Under the pieces are notes generated by a model. That model was not told where the DNA came from, did no database searches, and was given only the letters and a program-made list of their open reading frames with translations. Source: Tardiphaga sp. (GTDB lineage Bacteria > Pseudomonadota > Alphaproteobacteria > Rhizobiales > Xanthobacteraceae). Taken from it: a stretch of DNA of 15,466 nucleotides. Positions 1 to 7,007 of the stretch are shown piece by piece; the stretch's first letter is position 1, and each line of letters starts with the position of its first letter. A program made the position numbers and the translations under genes. The DNA is taken from assembly GCA_028290325.1 (NCBI GenBank), contig JAQGJY010000421.1:1-15466 (forward strand). The letters are read 5' to 3'.

Positions 1-948
1 CGCCACGTCACCGGAATTGCCGATCGCGATCAGCACATTGCGTAGAAATCGCTCGCGATGGATCCGTTTGATCGGCGACTTCGCGAACAGCGCGCGAAAC
101 TGCGCGTCGTCGAGCCGCGACAATTCCGCGAGCGACGGCGCGCGCAAGGCGTCGCGCGCGGCGAGCTTGGCTTCGCGGCCTTGCTGCGCGAACTTGTTCC
201 ACGGACAGGCCGCGAGGCAATCGTCGCAACCATAGATGCGGTTGCCGATGCTCTTGCGAAACTCGCGCGGAATCGGGCCTTTGTTCTCGATCGTCAGATA
301 GGAGATGCAGCGTCGCGCGTCGAGTTTATACGGCGCGGGAAAGGCGTCGGTCGGGCACGACTCGAGACAGGCCCGGCACGACCCGCAATGATCGATCACG
401 GTGTCGTCGCGCGGCAGATCGAGCGTCGTGTAGATCGCGCCGAGAAACAGCCACGAGCCGAACTGGCGCGACACCAGATTGGTGTGCTTGCCCTGCCAGC
501 CGAGCCCGGCGGCTTGCGCCAGCGGCTTTTCCATCACCGCCGCCGTATCGACGAACACCTTCACATCGCCGCCGCCGGTGGCGACCAGCCAGCGCGCCAG
601 CTCTTTGAGCCGCTTCTTGATCAGGTCGTGATAATCGTCGCCTTGCGCGTAGACCGAAATCGCGGCGCGGTTTTTCTGTGAGAGAATCGCGGTCGGATCG
701 GCGTCGGGGCCGTAATTGACGCCGAGCATGATGACCGATCGGACCTCGCTCCACAGCACGCGCGGATCGACACGACGCGCGGGATCGCGCGCCAGCCAGT
801 CCATCTCGCCATGTGCGCCGTCCTCGATGAACTGCCGGAAGCGCGGCCCGGCCGCCGCGATCGATGCCGGGTCGGCAATGCCGATCGCATCGAAGCCGAG
901 GGCGGTGGCCTGGGCGGCGAGGGCGAACTTTAGATCGGCGTTCGTCAT
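1..948 (-). CDS. queG: Epoxyqueuosine reductase QueG, 3' part missing
   Basis: QueG reduces epoxyqueuosine to queuosine in tRNA with GUN anticodons, using cobalamin and two [4Fe-4S] clusters in the cytoplasm. The frame starts at ATG 948-946 and stays open for 316 codons to the window edge. The family is usually 350-400 residues, so part of the C-terminal region is missing. Two ferredoxin-type cysteine sets are visible: C188, C191, C194, C198 (CGSCRACLESCP) and C214, C241, C244, C248 (YGCDDCLAACP). The stretch DTAAVMEKPLAQAAGLGWQG (134-153) matches the active-site block, and D134 sits where the catalytic Asp of the E. coli enzyme is. No clear Shine-Dalgarno sequence precedes the ATG. It lies 189 bp downstream of a GST-like gene on the same strand and may be co-transcribed with it. 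The identification is firm; only the right-hand start is visible. Confidence 0.96.
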   Translation of the reverse strand, partial: MTNADLKFALAAQATALGFDAIGIADPASIAAAGPRFRQFIEDGAHGEMDWLARDPARRVDPRVLWSEVRSVIMLGVNYGPDADPTAILSQKNRAAISVYAQGDDYHDLIKKRLKELARWLVATGGGDVKVFVDTAAVMEKPLAQAAGLGWQGKHTNLVSRQFGSWLFLGAIYTTLDLPRDDTVIDHCGSCRACLESCPTDAFPAPYKLDARRCISYLTIENKGPIPREFRKSIGNRIYGCDDCLAACPWNKFAQQGREAKLAARDALRAPSLAELSRLDDAQFRALFAKSPIKRIHRERFLRNVLIAIGNSGDVA

Positions 949-1137
949 GATGCGACTATCATACCGGCAGCGCCAGCTCTTCCGCCTGCGGGAAAGGTGG
1001 CGCGCCACTGGCGCGCGGGTGCGGGAAAGCGCGCCCGCCGTCCGCGCGATCAGTCGCTGGAGAGGTTCTCTCCAACGCTCCCGCGACGGCGGAGGAGCGC
1101 GCGGGCATCGTCGAGACGACCGCCGCGACACGCGTTA
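949..1137. repeat. Spacer rich in small inverted and direct repeats
   Basis: This 189-bp spacer separates the GST-like gene from queG and contains no convincing gene. It holds a perfect 10-bp palindrome TGGCGCGCCA (998-1007). Two direct copies of TGCGGGAAAG (987-996 and 1020-1029) flank that palindrome. A hairpin GGAGAG-GTT-CTCTCC (1059-1073) extends to about 10 bp with one mismatch. No T-run follows any stem, so a classical terminator is not supported. A worn intergenic repeat element or mRNA-processing stems are possible readings. Confidence 0.4.
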
Positions 1138-1830
1138 TCAGAAATCCAGATCCACATAAGTCCGCGACGCCGGCACGCCCGGCAGCCACTCGCTCAGCAA
1201 CTGCCGGAACGACGGCCGCGATTTGATGCGCGCATACCAGGCCTTCGCCGCGTCGTCCTCGCTCCATGGCACATCGCCCAGATAATCGATCGCCGACAGA
1301 TGCGCCGCCGCGACCAGATCCGCATAGCTCAGCCGGTCGCCGGCGAGAAAGTTCCGCGTCCGCGCCAGCCAGCCAATATAGGCCAGATGATAGCGCACAT
1401 TGGTGGTCGCGGCGCGGATCACATCCATCGCCGGCGGACCGCCGCCGTCATCCTCGCTCATGAAGCGCTTGTAGATGCGCTCGGTCACCAGCGGGCCCGA
1501 CGCTTCCTCGAAGAACTTTTCGTTGAACCAAGCCGTCAGCCGCCGCACCTCGACGCGCTCCGCCATCGCGCTCGGCAACAGCCGGCGGTCGCCCGCCGCC
1601 AGACCATAGGCCTCGTCGAGATATTCGCTGATCAAAGCCGCGCCCGGCATCGCCGGCATGCCCTGCGCGATCAGAACGGGGGTCTGGCCGGCCGGATTCA
1701 ACGCCAGAAACGCCTCGCGGCGTTCCCACGAGCGCTCTTCCACGAGCTTGAGATCGAGGCCGTATTCGCCATGAACCAGACGGATGAAGCGCGACTGCGG
1801 ACAGAACGGGTGGTGATAGAGAGTGTGCAT
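1138..1830 (-). CDS. Glutathione S-transferase-like protein, FzlA candidate
   Basis: This 230-residue protein has the GST layout. The N-terminal thioredoxin-like domain (about 1-80) contains HPFCPQSR (7-14), NPAGQTPVL (45-53) and a later ISEYLDE. A helical C-terminal domain carries DRLSYADL, the N-capping motif of GST folds. From general knowledge, the alphaproteobacterial division protein FzlA is a GST-fold protein of about this length. It binds and curves FtsZ filaments and does not act as a detoxifying enzyme. The block SWERREAFLALNP (34-46) and the acidic-hydrophobic tail YVDLDF at the C-terminus resemble what I remember of FzlA, so I offer that as an inference. An ordinary GST is the alternative. 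Start ATG 1830-1828 opens directly with the beta strand of the fold; the Shine-Dalgarno sequence is weak. It lies upstream of queG and divergent from uppP. Confidence 0.85.
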   Translation of the reverse strand: MHTLYHHPFCPQSRFIRLVHGEYGLDLKLVEERSWERREAFLALNPAGQTPVLIAQGMPAMPGAALISEYLDEAYGLAAGDRRLLPSAMAERVEVRRLTAWFNEKFFEEASGPLVTERIYKRFMSEDDGGGPPAMDVIRAATTNVRYHLAYIGWLARTRNFLAGDRLSYADLVAAAHLSAIDYLGDVPWSEDDAAKAWYARIKSRPSFRQLLSEWLPGVPASRTYVDLDF

Positions 1831-2033
1831 GCGAGCTTTGATAGTTTCCAGACCGTTAAGAAAGCCTCTCTAACAGGAGCGGCGTACCGAAGCGGGGCAA
1901 CCTAACGATCCAAGCCGCCAAGGCAACCGGTAAGGCGCCCCGCCGGTCATGCGTTTTGACGTTGCGGGCCCTGCGCGAACAAGGCAGAAGGGCCGGGCTT
2001 TTGACCGGCTCTCACAACAGAACGGACGATTCC

Positions 2034-2843
2034 ATGCTTTCCGATTCCATCCGGGCCGTCATTCTGGGCATCGTCGAGGGTGTCACCGAGTTCCTGCCGG
2101 TGTCCTCGACGGGTCATCTGCTGCTGGTCGAACGCTTTCTCGGGCTCGACGAAAGCGGATTCTGGAAAAGTTTCGCGGTGCTGATCCAGCTCGGCGCGAT
2201 TTTGGCCATTCTCGCGATCTATTTCGCGCGGCTCTGGCGGATCGCGCTTGGCCTGTTCGCCGGCGACGTCGGCGCGCGGCGCTTCGTGATCGGCGTGCTG
2301 GTGGCCTTCCTGCCGGCGGCGATCATCGGCGCCGCGGTCGGCGGGTTGGTGAAGAGCTATCTGTTCAATCCGTGGGTGGTGTGCTTCTCGCTGATCGTCG
2401 GCGGCGCGATCCTGCTGTGGGTCGATCAGCTCGATCTCCGGCCGACCCAGCACGACGCGACGTCGTTTCCGCTGCGGATGTATCTGAAGATCGGCTTCGC
2501 GCAATGTCTGGCGATGATCCCCGGCGTATCGCGCTCCGGCGCCACCATTGTCGGCGCGATGCTGCTCGGCGCCGACAAGCGGGCGGCGGCGGAGTTCTCG
2601 TTCTTTCTGGCGATCCCGACGATGGTCGGCGCGTTCGCCTATGATCTCTACAAAAGCCGCGCGGACATGACGATGGACGGCTCGGTCACGATCGCGATCG
2701 GCTTCGCCGTCTCGTTCGTTACGGCCATCATCGTGGTGCGCACGTTTCTGGATTACGTGACGCGCCACGGCTTCACGTTGTTCGCGTGGTGGCGCGTCAT
2801 CGTCGGCACGATCGGCCTGATCGCGCTAGCGCTGGGGAAGTAG
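2034..2843 (+). CDS. uppP: Undecaprenyl-diphosphate phosphatase UppP (BacA)
   Basis: This inner-membrane enzyme dephosphorylates undecaprenyl diphosphate, recycling the lipid carrier of peptidoglycan and O-antigen precursors; its overexpression gives bacitracin resistance. The 269-residue protein shows both family signatures. EGVTEFLPVSSTGH (15-28) supplies E15, E19 and H28, and PGVSRSGAT (163-171) supplies R167. These correspond to E17, E21, H30 and R174 of the E. coli enzyme. About seven or eight hydrophobic segments span the rest, and length is normal. I chose ATG 2034 because it gives the usual short N-terminus before the first helix. An in-frame TTG at 1956 would add 26 hydrophilic residues not expected for the family. 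It is divergent from the GST-like gene and convergent with the NDUFA9-type gene. Confidence 0.97.
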   Translation: MLSDSIRAVILGIVEGVTEFLPVSSTGHLLLVERFLGLDESGFWKSFAVLIQLGAILAILAIYFARLWRIALGLFAGDVGARRFVIGVLVAFLPAAIIGAAVGGLVKSYLFNPWVVCFSLIVGGAILLWVDQLDLRPTQHDATSFPLRMYLKIGFAQCLAMIPGVSRSGATIVGAMLLGADKRAAAEFSFFLAIPTMVGAFAYDLYKSRADMTMDGSVTIAIGFAVSFVTAIIVVRTFLDYVTRHGFTLFAWWRVIVGTIGLIALALGK

Positions 2844-2857
2844 AACCAAGGCGGATT

Positions 2858-2975
2858 GCAGGGTGGGCAAAGGCACACTGACAAAGGCGAACGGACGACG
2901 TCGCGCCTCCGATGAGCCGCGCCCACCATCGGTCAAGGTCTAGGGCATGGCGCGCGAGCGCCTTGCCCGCCCTGC
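2858..2975. repeat. Imperfect inverted repeat between convergent genes
   Basis: The left arm GCAGGGTGGGCAA (2858-2870) pairs at 12 of 13 positions with the right arm TTGCCCGCCCTGC (2963-2975), which ends four bases before the stop codon of the leftward gene. A second partial partner of the left arm, GCGCCCACC, lies inside near 2921-2929. I recall similar GGGTGGGC...GCCCACC intergenic repeats in Bradyrhizobium-type genomes, but cannot check that here. The element fills nearly the whole spacer between uppP and the NDUFA9-type gene. Confidence 0.5.
2943..2968. terminator. Strong hairpin, possible bidirectional terminator
   Basis: GGGCA (2943-2947) pairs with TGCCC (2964-2968), and GGCGC (2949-2953) pairs with GCGCC (2958-2962). 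There is a single T-T mismatch between the two blocks and a GCGA loop, so the stem has 10 base pairs. It lies between two convergent genes, where a shared terminator would be expected. Neither side has a U-tract, so intrinsic termination is uncertain; it may instead protect mRNA 3' ends. Confidence 0.4.
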
Positions 2976-2978
2976 GGT

Positions 2979-3947
2979 TCAATTCGTGCCGGTATGGGCG
3001 AACTGGCCGGTGGCGCGGAAGCGCCACAAATAGGCCGGCGCGATCGCCTCCAGCGAACCCGGCGCGATGCCGAGCCCTTGCAAGGTGCGGCCCTCGGCGA
3101 TGGCGGCTTCCGACACCACGTTGTCGTCGCGCAGCAGCCGCACCTGATCCGGCGTCAGCTTCAGGGCGCCCGGCGCGAATTGCAGCAACTGCGCCTGCGC
3201 CGATGCGAGCCCGAACGGCAGCGCCACCATCATCCGGCGACGCTCGATCACCTTCAGGATCACCGTGATGATGTCGCGCATCGTCATCACTTCGGGGCCG
3301 CCCAGTTCATAGATCGCGCCCGGCTTGGCCTGGCCCGATACCGCGGCGGCCACCGCCGCGGCGACGTCCTCGACATAGACCGGCTGTAACCTCGTCTCCG
3401 CGCCGACCAGCGGCACGATCGGTGACACCCGCGCCAACGCCGCGAAGCGATTGGTGAATTGATCCTCGGGGCCGAACACGACCGACGGCCGCAGGATGAC
3501 GGTCTCAGGCAGAACGGCGCGCACGGCGGCCTCGCCCTCGCCCTTGGAGCGGGCGTAATGCGCGACCGCCGTTTGATCCGCGCCGATCGCCGAGACATGG
3601 ACCATCCGCGCGCCGATCTCGGCCGCCGCCTGGGCGATCGCCGCGGCGCCGTCACGCTGCACGCTGTCGAAAAGCTGCGGGCCGCTTTCGGCCAGGATGC
3701 CGACCAGATTGATCGCCACGTGGCTGTCGCGCATCGCCGCCTTGATCGAGGCGGGATAGCGCAGATTGGCCTGCACGGCATGGATCTGGCCGACCTTGCC
3801 GAGCGGCTGCAAATGACCGGCGAGTTCCGGCCGGCGCACCGCGACGCGAATCCGGTAGTCGCGCTTGGCCAGCGCGCGCACGACATGACGGCCGACAAAG
3901 CCCGATCCGCCGAAAATCGTGACGAGGGTGTCGATGGGCGCTGGCAT
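2979..3947 (-). CDS. NDUFA9-type NAD(P)-binding protein (atypical SDR)
   Basis: This 322-residue protein belongs to the atypical short-chain dehydrogenases related to the complex I accessory subunit NDUFA9. The Rossmann motif GGSGFVG (13-19) opens the fold. YARSK (131-135) provides the YxxxK pair, and RPSVVFGPED (153-162) and VYVEDVA (190-196) are typical of the family. In mitochondria NDUFA9 binds NADPH and helps stabilise complex I. Bacterial homologues are widespread in alphaproteobacteria, but their partner and reaction are not established, so no enzyme activity is claimed. The start at ATG 3947-3945 places the nucleotide-binding strand right at the N-terminus, with AGGA about ten bases upstream. 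Longer versions of the frame run back into the tRNA gene and are not credible. The gene is divergent from tRNA-Leu and convergent with uppP. Confidence 0.93.
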   Translation of the reverse strand: MPAPIDTLVTIFGGSGFVGRHVVRALAKRDYRIRVAVRRPELAGHLQPLGKVGQIHAVQANLRYPASIKAAMRDSHVAINLVGILAESGPQLFDSVQRDGAAAIAQAAAEIGARMVHVSAIGADQTAVAHYARSKGEGEAAVRAVLPETVILRPSVVFGPEDQFTNRFAALARVSPIVPLVGAETRLQPVYVEDVAAAVAAAVSGQAKPGAIYELGGPEVMTMRDIITVILKVIERRRMMVALPFGLASAQAQLLQFAPGALKLTPDQVRLLRDDNVVSEAAIAEGRTLQGLGIAPGSLEAIAPAYLWRFRATGQFAHTGTN

Positions 3948-4043
3948 GGCGGCTGTCCTGATCTGATTTCGCGGCGCGCTGCGGCGGTGTCGGGCGCGGA
4001 TCGCCGCTGAACTGTACAATGGATTTGCCGCGCCGCGAACGAT

Positions 4044-4072
4044 TTGACAAGCGCGTGACCGATCCGTACTAA
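4044..4072 (+). promoter_or_regulatory. Sigma-70 promoter of tRNA-Leu
   Basis: The -35 box TTGACA (4044-4049) and the -10 box TACTAA (4067-4072) are separated by exactly 17 bp. This is an almost ideal housekeeping promoter. Transcription would begin near 4079, giving a leader of about 47 nt before the mature tRNA at 4126. No other promoter in the window is as clear. Confidence 0.85.
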
Positions 4073-4125
4073 CCCGCAGCGTTCCGGCGACGGGCGCGTT
4101 CTGATGCGGTGACGAGCCGCGTTGG

Positions 4126-4212
<87 letters not shown>

Positions 4213-4219
4213 CTCATTT

Positions 4220-4260
4220 CAGATCGAGAATTTTTTCAGATCGAGAATTTTTTCAGGTCG
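4220..4260 (+). repeat. 17-bp tandem repeat after tRNA-Leu
   Basis: CAGATCGAGAATTTTTT occurs twice in perfect tandem (4220-4236 and 4237-4253). A third copy breaks off after CAGGTCG (4254-4260). Each unit ends in six T residues, so the array places two T-tracts just after the tRNA. There is no GC-rich stem before them, so they may help end transcription or simply reflect a recent slippage duplication. Confidence 0.8.
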
Positions 4261-4392
4261 GGATCGTCGCGGATCATGAGCCAGATCGACCGGCCCGCTC
4301 CGGCGCCGCCGCGAACGGTCCACGCGCGTCGCGCGCGAACCCGAGGCCGGCCCAATTCACGCGACATCGCTGCCGATCCGACGGCAATGGTC

Positions 4393-4434
4393 TGACTGCC
4401 ACGACTTGACTGCCAGGACTTGGCTGCCATGACT
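4393..4434 (+). repeat. Three degenerate 14-bp direct repeats
   Basis: The units are TGACTGCCACGACT (4393-4406), TGACTGCCAGGACT (4407-4420) and TGGCTGCCATGACT (4421-4434). They differ at two positions within the core TGRCTGCCANGACT. They lie 85-126 bp before the flavoprotein start. Regularly spaced copies could be binding sites for a regulator; slippage is the simpler explanation. Confidence 0.7.
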
Positions 4435-4441
4435 TGCGGCG

Positions 4442-4461
4442 TGCAAAACGCTGTGTTTGCA
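4442..4461. promoter_or_regulatory. Dyad TGCAAA-N8-TTTGCA, possible operator
   Basis: Perfect 6-bp arms TGCAAA (4442-4447) and TTTGCA (4456-4461) flank an 8-bp centre, about 60 bp before the flavoprotein start. The size and placement suit a repressor or activator site for the operon, but no regulator gene is visible in the window and no family can be assigned. Confidence 0.35.
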
Positions 4462-4518
4462 TGATCGCGACGGCGCGTTTCGCGTCGATCCAAAACATCA
4501 GGGGCGGTAGCGCGGCGC

Positions 4519-6021
4519 ATGGCGGACACTCGCGAATATGACGTCATCGTGGTCGGCGCGGGCAATGCCGCGATGTGCGCGGCGCTGGCGGCGCGCGAAC
4601 ACGGCGTCAGCGTGGTGGTGCTGGAATGCGCGCCGCACGGCGAGCATGGTGGCAATTCGACCTTCACGGCCGGCGCCATGCGGGTCGCCTACAATTCGGT
4701 TGACGATCTTGTCGCGCTGATGCCCGACCTCACCGAGAGCGAAATCGCCAACACGGATTTCGGCATCTACAGCGAGGACATGTTCTTCGACGACATGGCG
4801 CGGGTGACGCAGAACCGCACCGATCCCGACATGGTCGAGCTGCTGGTGCGGCGCAGCCATGCGACGATGAAATGGATGCGCGACAAGGGTGTGCGGTTCG
4901 CGCCGATCTATGGCCGGCAGGCCTTCAAGGTCGACGGCAAGTTCAAATTCTGGGGCGGGCTGACGGTCGAGGCGTGGGGCGGCGGGCCGGGTCTGGTCGA
5001 GGCGCTGCACGCGTCGGCCAAGCGCGAGGGCATCGATATTCTGTTCGAGACCCGCGCGTTGTCCTTGATTGCCGACGATGACGGCGTGCGGGGCGTGCGC
5101 GTCCGCGAAAAAGGCAAAAGCCGCGACATCCACGGCAAGGCGGTGATTCTCGCCAGCGGCGGCTTTCAGGCCAATGCCGAATGGCGCACGCGCTATCTCG
5201 GGCCGAACTGGGATCTCGCCAAGGTGCGCGGCACCCGCTTCAACACCGGCGCGGGCCATCAGATGGCGATGGCGATCGGCGCACGGCCAACCGGCAACTG
5301 GTCCGGCTGCCACGCCGTCGGCTGGGATCGCAACGCGCCGGAACATGGCGACCTCGCGGTCGGCGACGGGTTCCAAAAGCACTCTTATCCGTTCGGCATC
5401 ATGGTCAATGCCACCGGGCAGCGTTTCGTCGATGAGGGCGCGGATTTCCGCAACTATACTTACGCGAAATATGGCCGCGTGATTCTCAATCAGCCCGGCC
5501 AGTTCGCCTGGCAGATCTTCGATCAGAAGGTCGCGCATCTGCTGCGCGATGAATACCGGATTCGTCAGGTGACGAAGGTGCAGGCCGATACGCTGGAGGA
5601 ATTGTCGCGGAAACTCGACGATGTCGATCCGGCCGGCTTCATGGCGACGGTGACCGCATACAACGCGGCGGTGACGACCGAGGTGCCGTTCAATCCCAAC
5701 GTCAAGGATGGCCGCACCACGCGCGGACTATTGGTGCCGAAAAGCAACTGGGCCAACACGCTGGATCAGCCGCCTTATCTCGCCTTCGCGGTCACCTGCG
5801 GCATCACCTTCACGTTCGGCGGCATCAAGATCACCCCAGCCGGCGAGGTCGTCAGCGTCGACGAGACGCCGATCCCGAATCTCTACGCGGCCGGCGAGCT
5901 GGTCGGCGGGCTGTTCTATTTCAACTATCCCGGCGGCACCGGCCTGATGGCGGGCTCGGTGTTCGGCCGCCTCGCGGGCGATTCCGCCGGCGCCAACATC
6001 AGCGCCGCGCGAACCTCATGA
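4519..6021 (+). CDS. tcuA: FAD-dependent oxidoreductase, TcuA/CobZ-like
   Basis: This 500-residue flavoprotein belongs to the fumarate reductase/succinate dehydrogenase flavoprotein superfamily and looks closest to TcuA, the tricarballylate dehydrogenase, and its relative CobZ. The dinucleotide-binding motif GAGNAA (13-18) follows a first beta strand, an acidic residue ends the second strand (LE, 35-36), GGNSTFTAGAM (44-54) follows, and PNLYAAGE (453-460) is the C-terminal FAD contact. There is no signal peptide or membrane segment, so it is cytoplasmic. Real tricarballylate operons also encode the electron-transfer protein TcuB and a transporter; neither is here. The following gene is instead a hydroxyacid-dehydrogenase-like enzyme with a 4-bp ATGA overlap, so the substrate may differ. 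ATG 4519 is the first in-frame start; a G-rich stretch lies rather far upstream (4501-4507). Family is clear, substrate is not. Confidence 0.85.
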   Translation: MADTREYDVIVVGAGNAAMCAALAAREHGVSVVVLECAPHGEHGGNSTFTAGAMRVAYNSVDDLVALMPDLTESEIANTDFGIYSEDMFFDDMARVTQNRTDPDMVELLVRRSHATMKWMRDKGVRFAPIYGRQAFKVDGKFKFWGGLTVEAWGGGPGLVEALHASAKREGIDILFETRALSLIADDDGVRGVRVREKGKSRDIHGKAVILASGGFQANAEWRTRYLGPNWDLAKVRGTRFNTGAGHQMAMAIGARPTGNWSGCHAVGWDRNAPEHGDLAVGDGFQKHSYPFGIMVNATGQRFVDEGADFRNYTYAKYGRVILNQPGQFAWQIFDQKVAHLLRDEYRIRQVTKVQADTLEELSRKLDDVDPAGFMATVTAYNAAVTTEVPFNPNVKDGRTTRGLLVPKSNWANTLDQPPYLAFAVTCGITFTFGGIKITPAGEVVSVDETPIPNLYAAGELVGGLFYFNYPGGTGLMAGSVFGRLAGDSAGANISAARTS

Positions 6022-6914
6022 CGATGCCGGCAGCGATCGGCTTCATCGGCCTCGGCGTCATGGGCGAACCGATCTGCCGCAACCTGGCGCGCAAAAGCGG
6101 ATCGCCGGTGATCGGCTTCGATCGCGACGCGGCGCCATTGGATCGCCTCGCGGCCTCCGGCGTGCGGCGCGCGGCGTCGGTCGCGGCGCTGATGCAACAG
6201 GCGGAGATCGTTTTCATGGCGCTGCCGAGCGGCGCGCAGGTCGAGGCGGTTTGCACGGGCCCTGACGGTCTGCTCGCGGCAGCCAATGCGCGGCATCTGA
6301 TCGTCGATCTCGGCACCTCGCCGGTCGATCTGACGCGCGATCTTGCGGCGCGCTTCGCCGTCAAGGAGGCGCGCTATGCCGATGCGCCGATCGCGCGGAC
6401 CCGGCAGGCGGCGGAAGACGGCACGCTCAGCGTCATGGTCGGTGCCGATGACGCGACCTTCGCGTTGTTGCAGCCGCTGATCGCGACTTTCGCGTCCGAT
6501 ATCACCCATTGCGGGGCAGTGGGCGCGGGCCAGGTGGTGAAGATCCTCAACAACATGGTGCTGATGCAGACCGTGGTGGCGCTGGCCGAAGCATTCGAGA
6601 CCGCCACGCGCGCCGGGCTCGACGGCAAGCTGTTGTTCGAGACTTTTATGAAAGGTTCGGCGGACAGTTTCGCGCTGCGTAACCACGGCATGAAGGCGAT
6701 GCTGCCGGATCAGTTTCCGGAGCGGGCGTTTTCGGCGCGTTACGCGCGCAAGGACATCGGCTACGCGCGCGATCTGGCGAAGTCGGTCGGCCTCCCGCTC
6801 AGCGGGGCGGACCTGGCCGACCGCCGACTTGGTGAGGCGATCGACGCCGGGCTCGGCGACCTGTATTGGCCGGTGCTGTCGCGCATCATCGCCGACTCGT
6901 CGGCGGCGGACTAA
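6018..6914 (+). CDS. Beta-hydroxyacid dehydrogenase-family NAD(P) enzyme
   Basis: The 298-residue protein has the layout of the 3-hydroxyisobutyrate/6-phosphogluconate dehydrogenase family. These enzymes oxidise beta-hydroxyacids or reduce semialdehydes with NAD(P). The cofactor motif GFIGLGVMG is at 8-16, and GAGQVVKILNN (169-179) carries the catalytic lysine K175. The usual substrate loop DAPVSGG is replaced by DAPIART (122-128), so the serine and two glycines that contact the carboxylate are lost and an arginine appears. This points to a different substrate subgroup. Its ATG overlaps the stop of the TcuA-like gene (ATGA, 6018-6021), indicating translational coupling and probably consecutive reactions. 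A second ATG at 6024 is equally usable. Only the family is certain. Confidence 0.88.
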   Translation: MTMPAAIGFIGLGVMGEPICRNLARKSGSPVIGFDRDAAPLDRLAASGVRRAASVAALMQQAEIVFMALPSGAQVEAVCTGPDGLLAAANARHLIVDLGTSPVDLTRDLAARFAVKEARYADAPIARTRQAAEDGTLSVMVGADDATFALLQPLIATFASDITHCGAVGAGQVVKILNNMVLMQTVVALAEAFETATRAGLDGKLLFETFMKGSADSFALRNHGMKAMLPDQFPERAFSARYARKDIGYARDLAKSVGLPLSGADLADRRLGEAIDAGLGDLYWPVLSRIIADSSAAD

Positions 6915-6962
6915 CCCGCGCGGGCTTCGACTGCCGTGCCAGCCGTGGGTTGCCCTGCAACC
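6915..6962 (+). repeat. Two small stems after the dehydrogenase gene
   Basis: The palindrome CCCGCGCGGG (6915-6924) begins at the base after the stop codon. It is followed by the hairpin GGTTGC-CCT-GCAACC (6948-6962) with a perfect 6-bp stem. No T-run follows either. They may mark a partial transcript boundary between the two gene pairs, whose 93-bp gap is larger than the overlaps inside each pair. Confidence 0.35.
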
Positions 6963-7007
6963 TCTGGTCGGCGATGGTACGCGTCGCCCCGACCCCGACC
7001 GGACATC

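Larger units (their letters stand above)
4213..4518. other. 306-bp gene-free spacer with repeats
   Basis: I see no credible gene between tRNA-Leu and the flavoprotein gene. The spacer contains an AT-rich 17-bp tandem repeat directly after the tRNA, a middle section of about 130 bp without recognisable structure, three 14-bp degenerate repeats and a 6-bp-arm dyad. A bulged hairpin CGACG-g-CG/CGCGTCG also lies at about 4468-4487. No duplicate of the tRNA 3' end and no integrase gene are seen, so an integrated element is not supported. Confidence 0.6.

Noticed and set aside
997..1905. A 302-codon plus-strand frame over the GST-like gene
   Set aside because: Arg/His-rich composition without motifs; the minus strand reads a clear GST fold.
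1956..2033. A longer uppP start at TTG 1956
   Set aside because: The 26 added residues are hydrophilic and lie before a normal family N-terminus that begins at ATG 2034.
4220..4434. A CRISPR-like array
   Set aside because: The repeats are contiguous, short and lack spacers; no cas gene is present.
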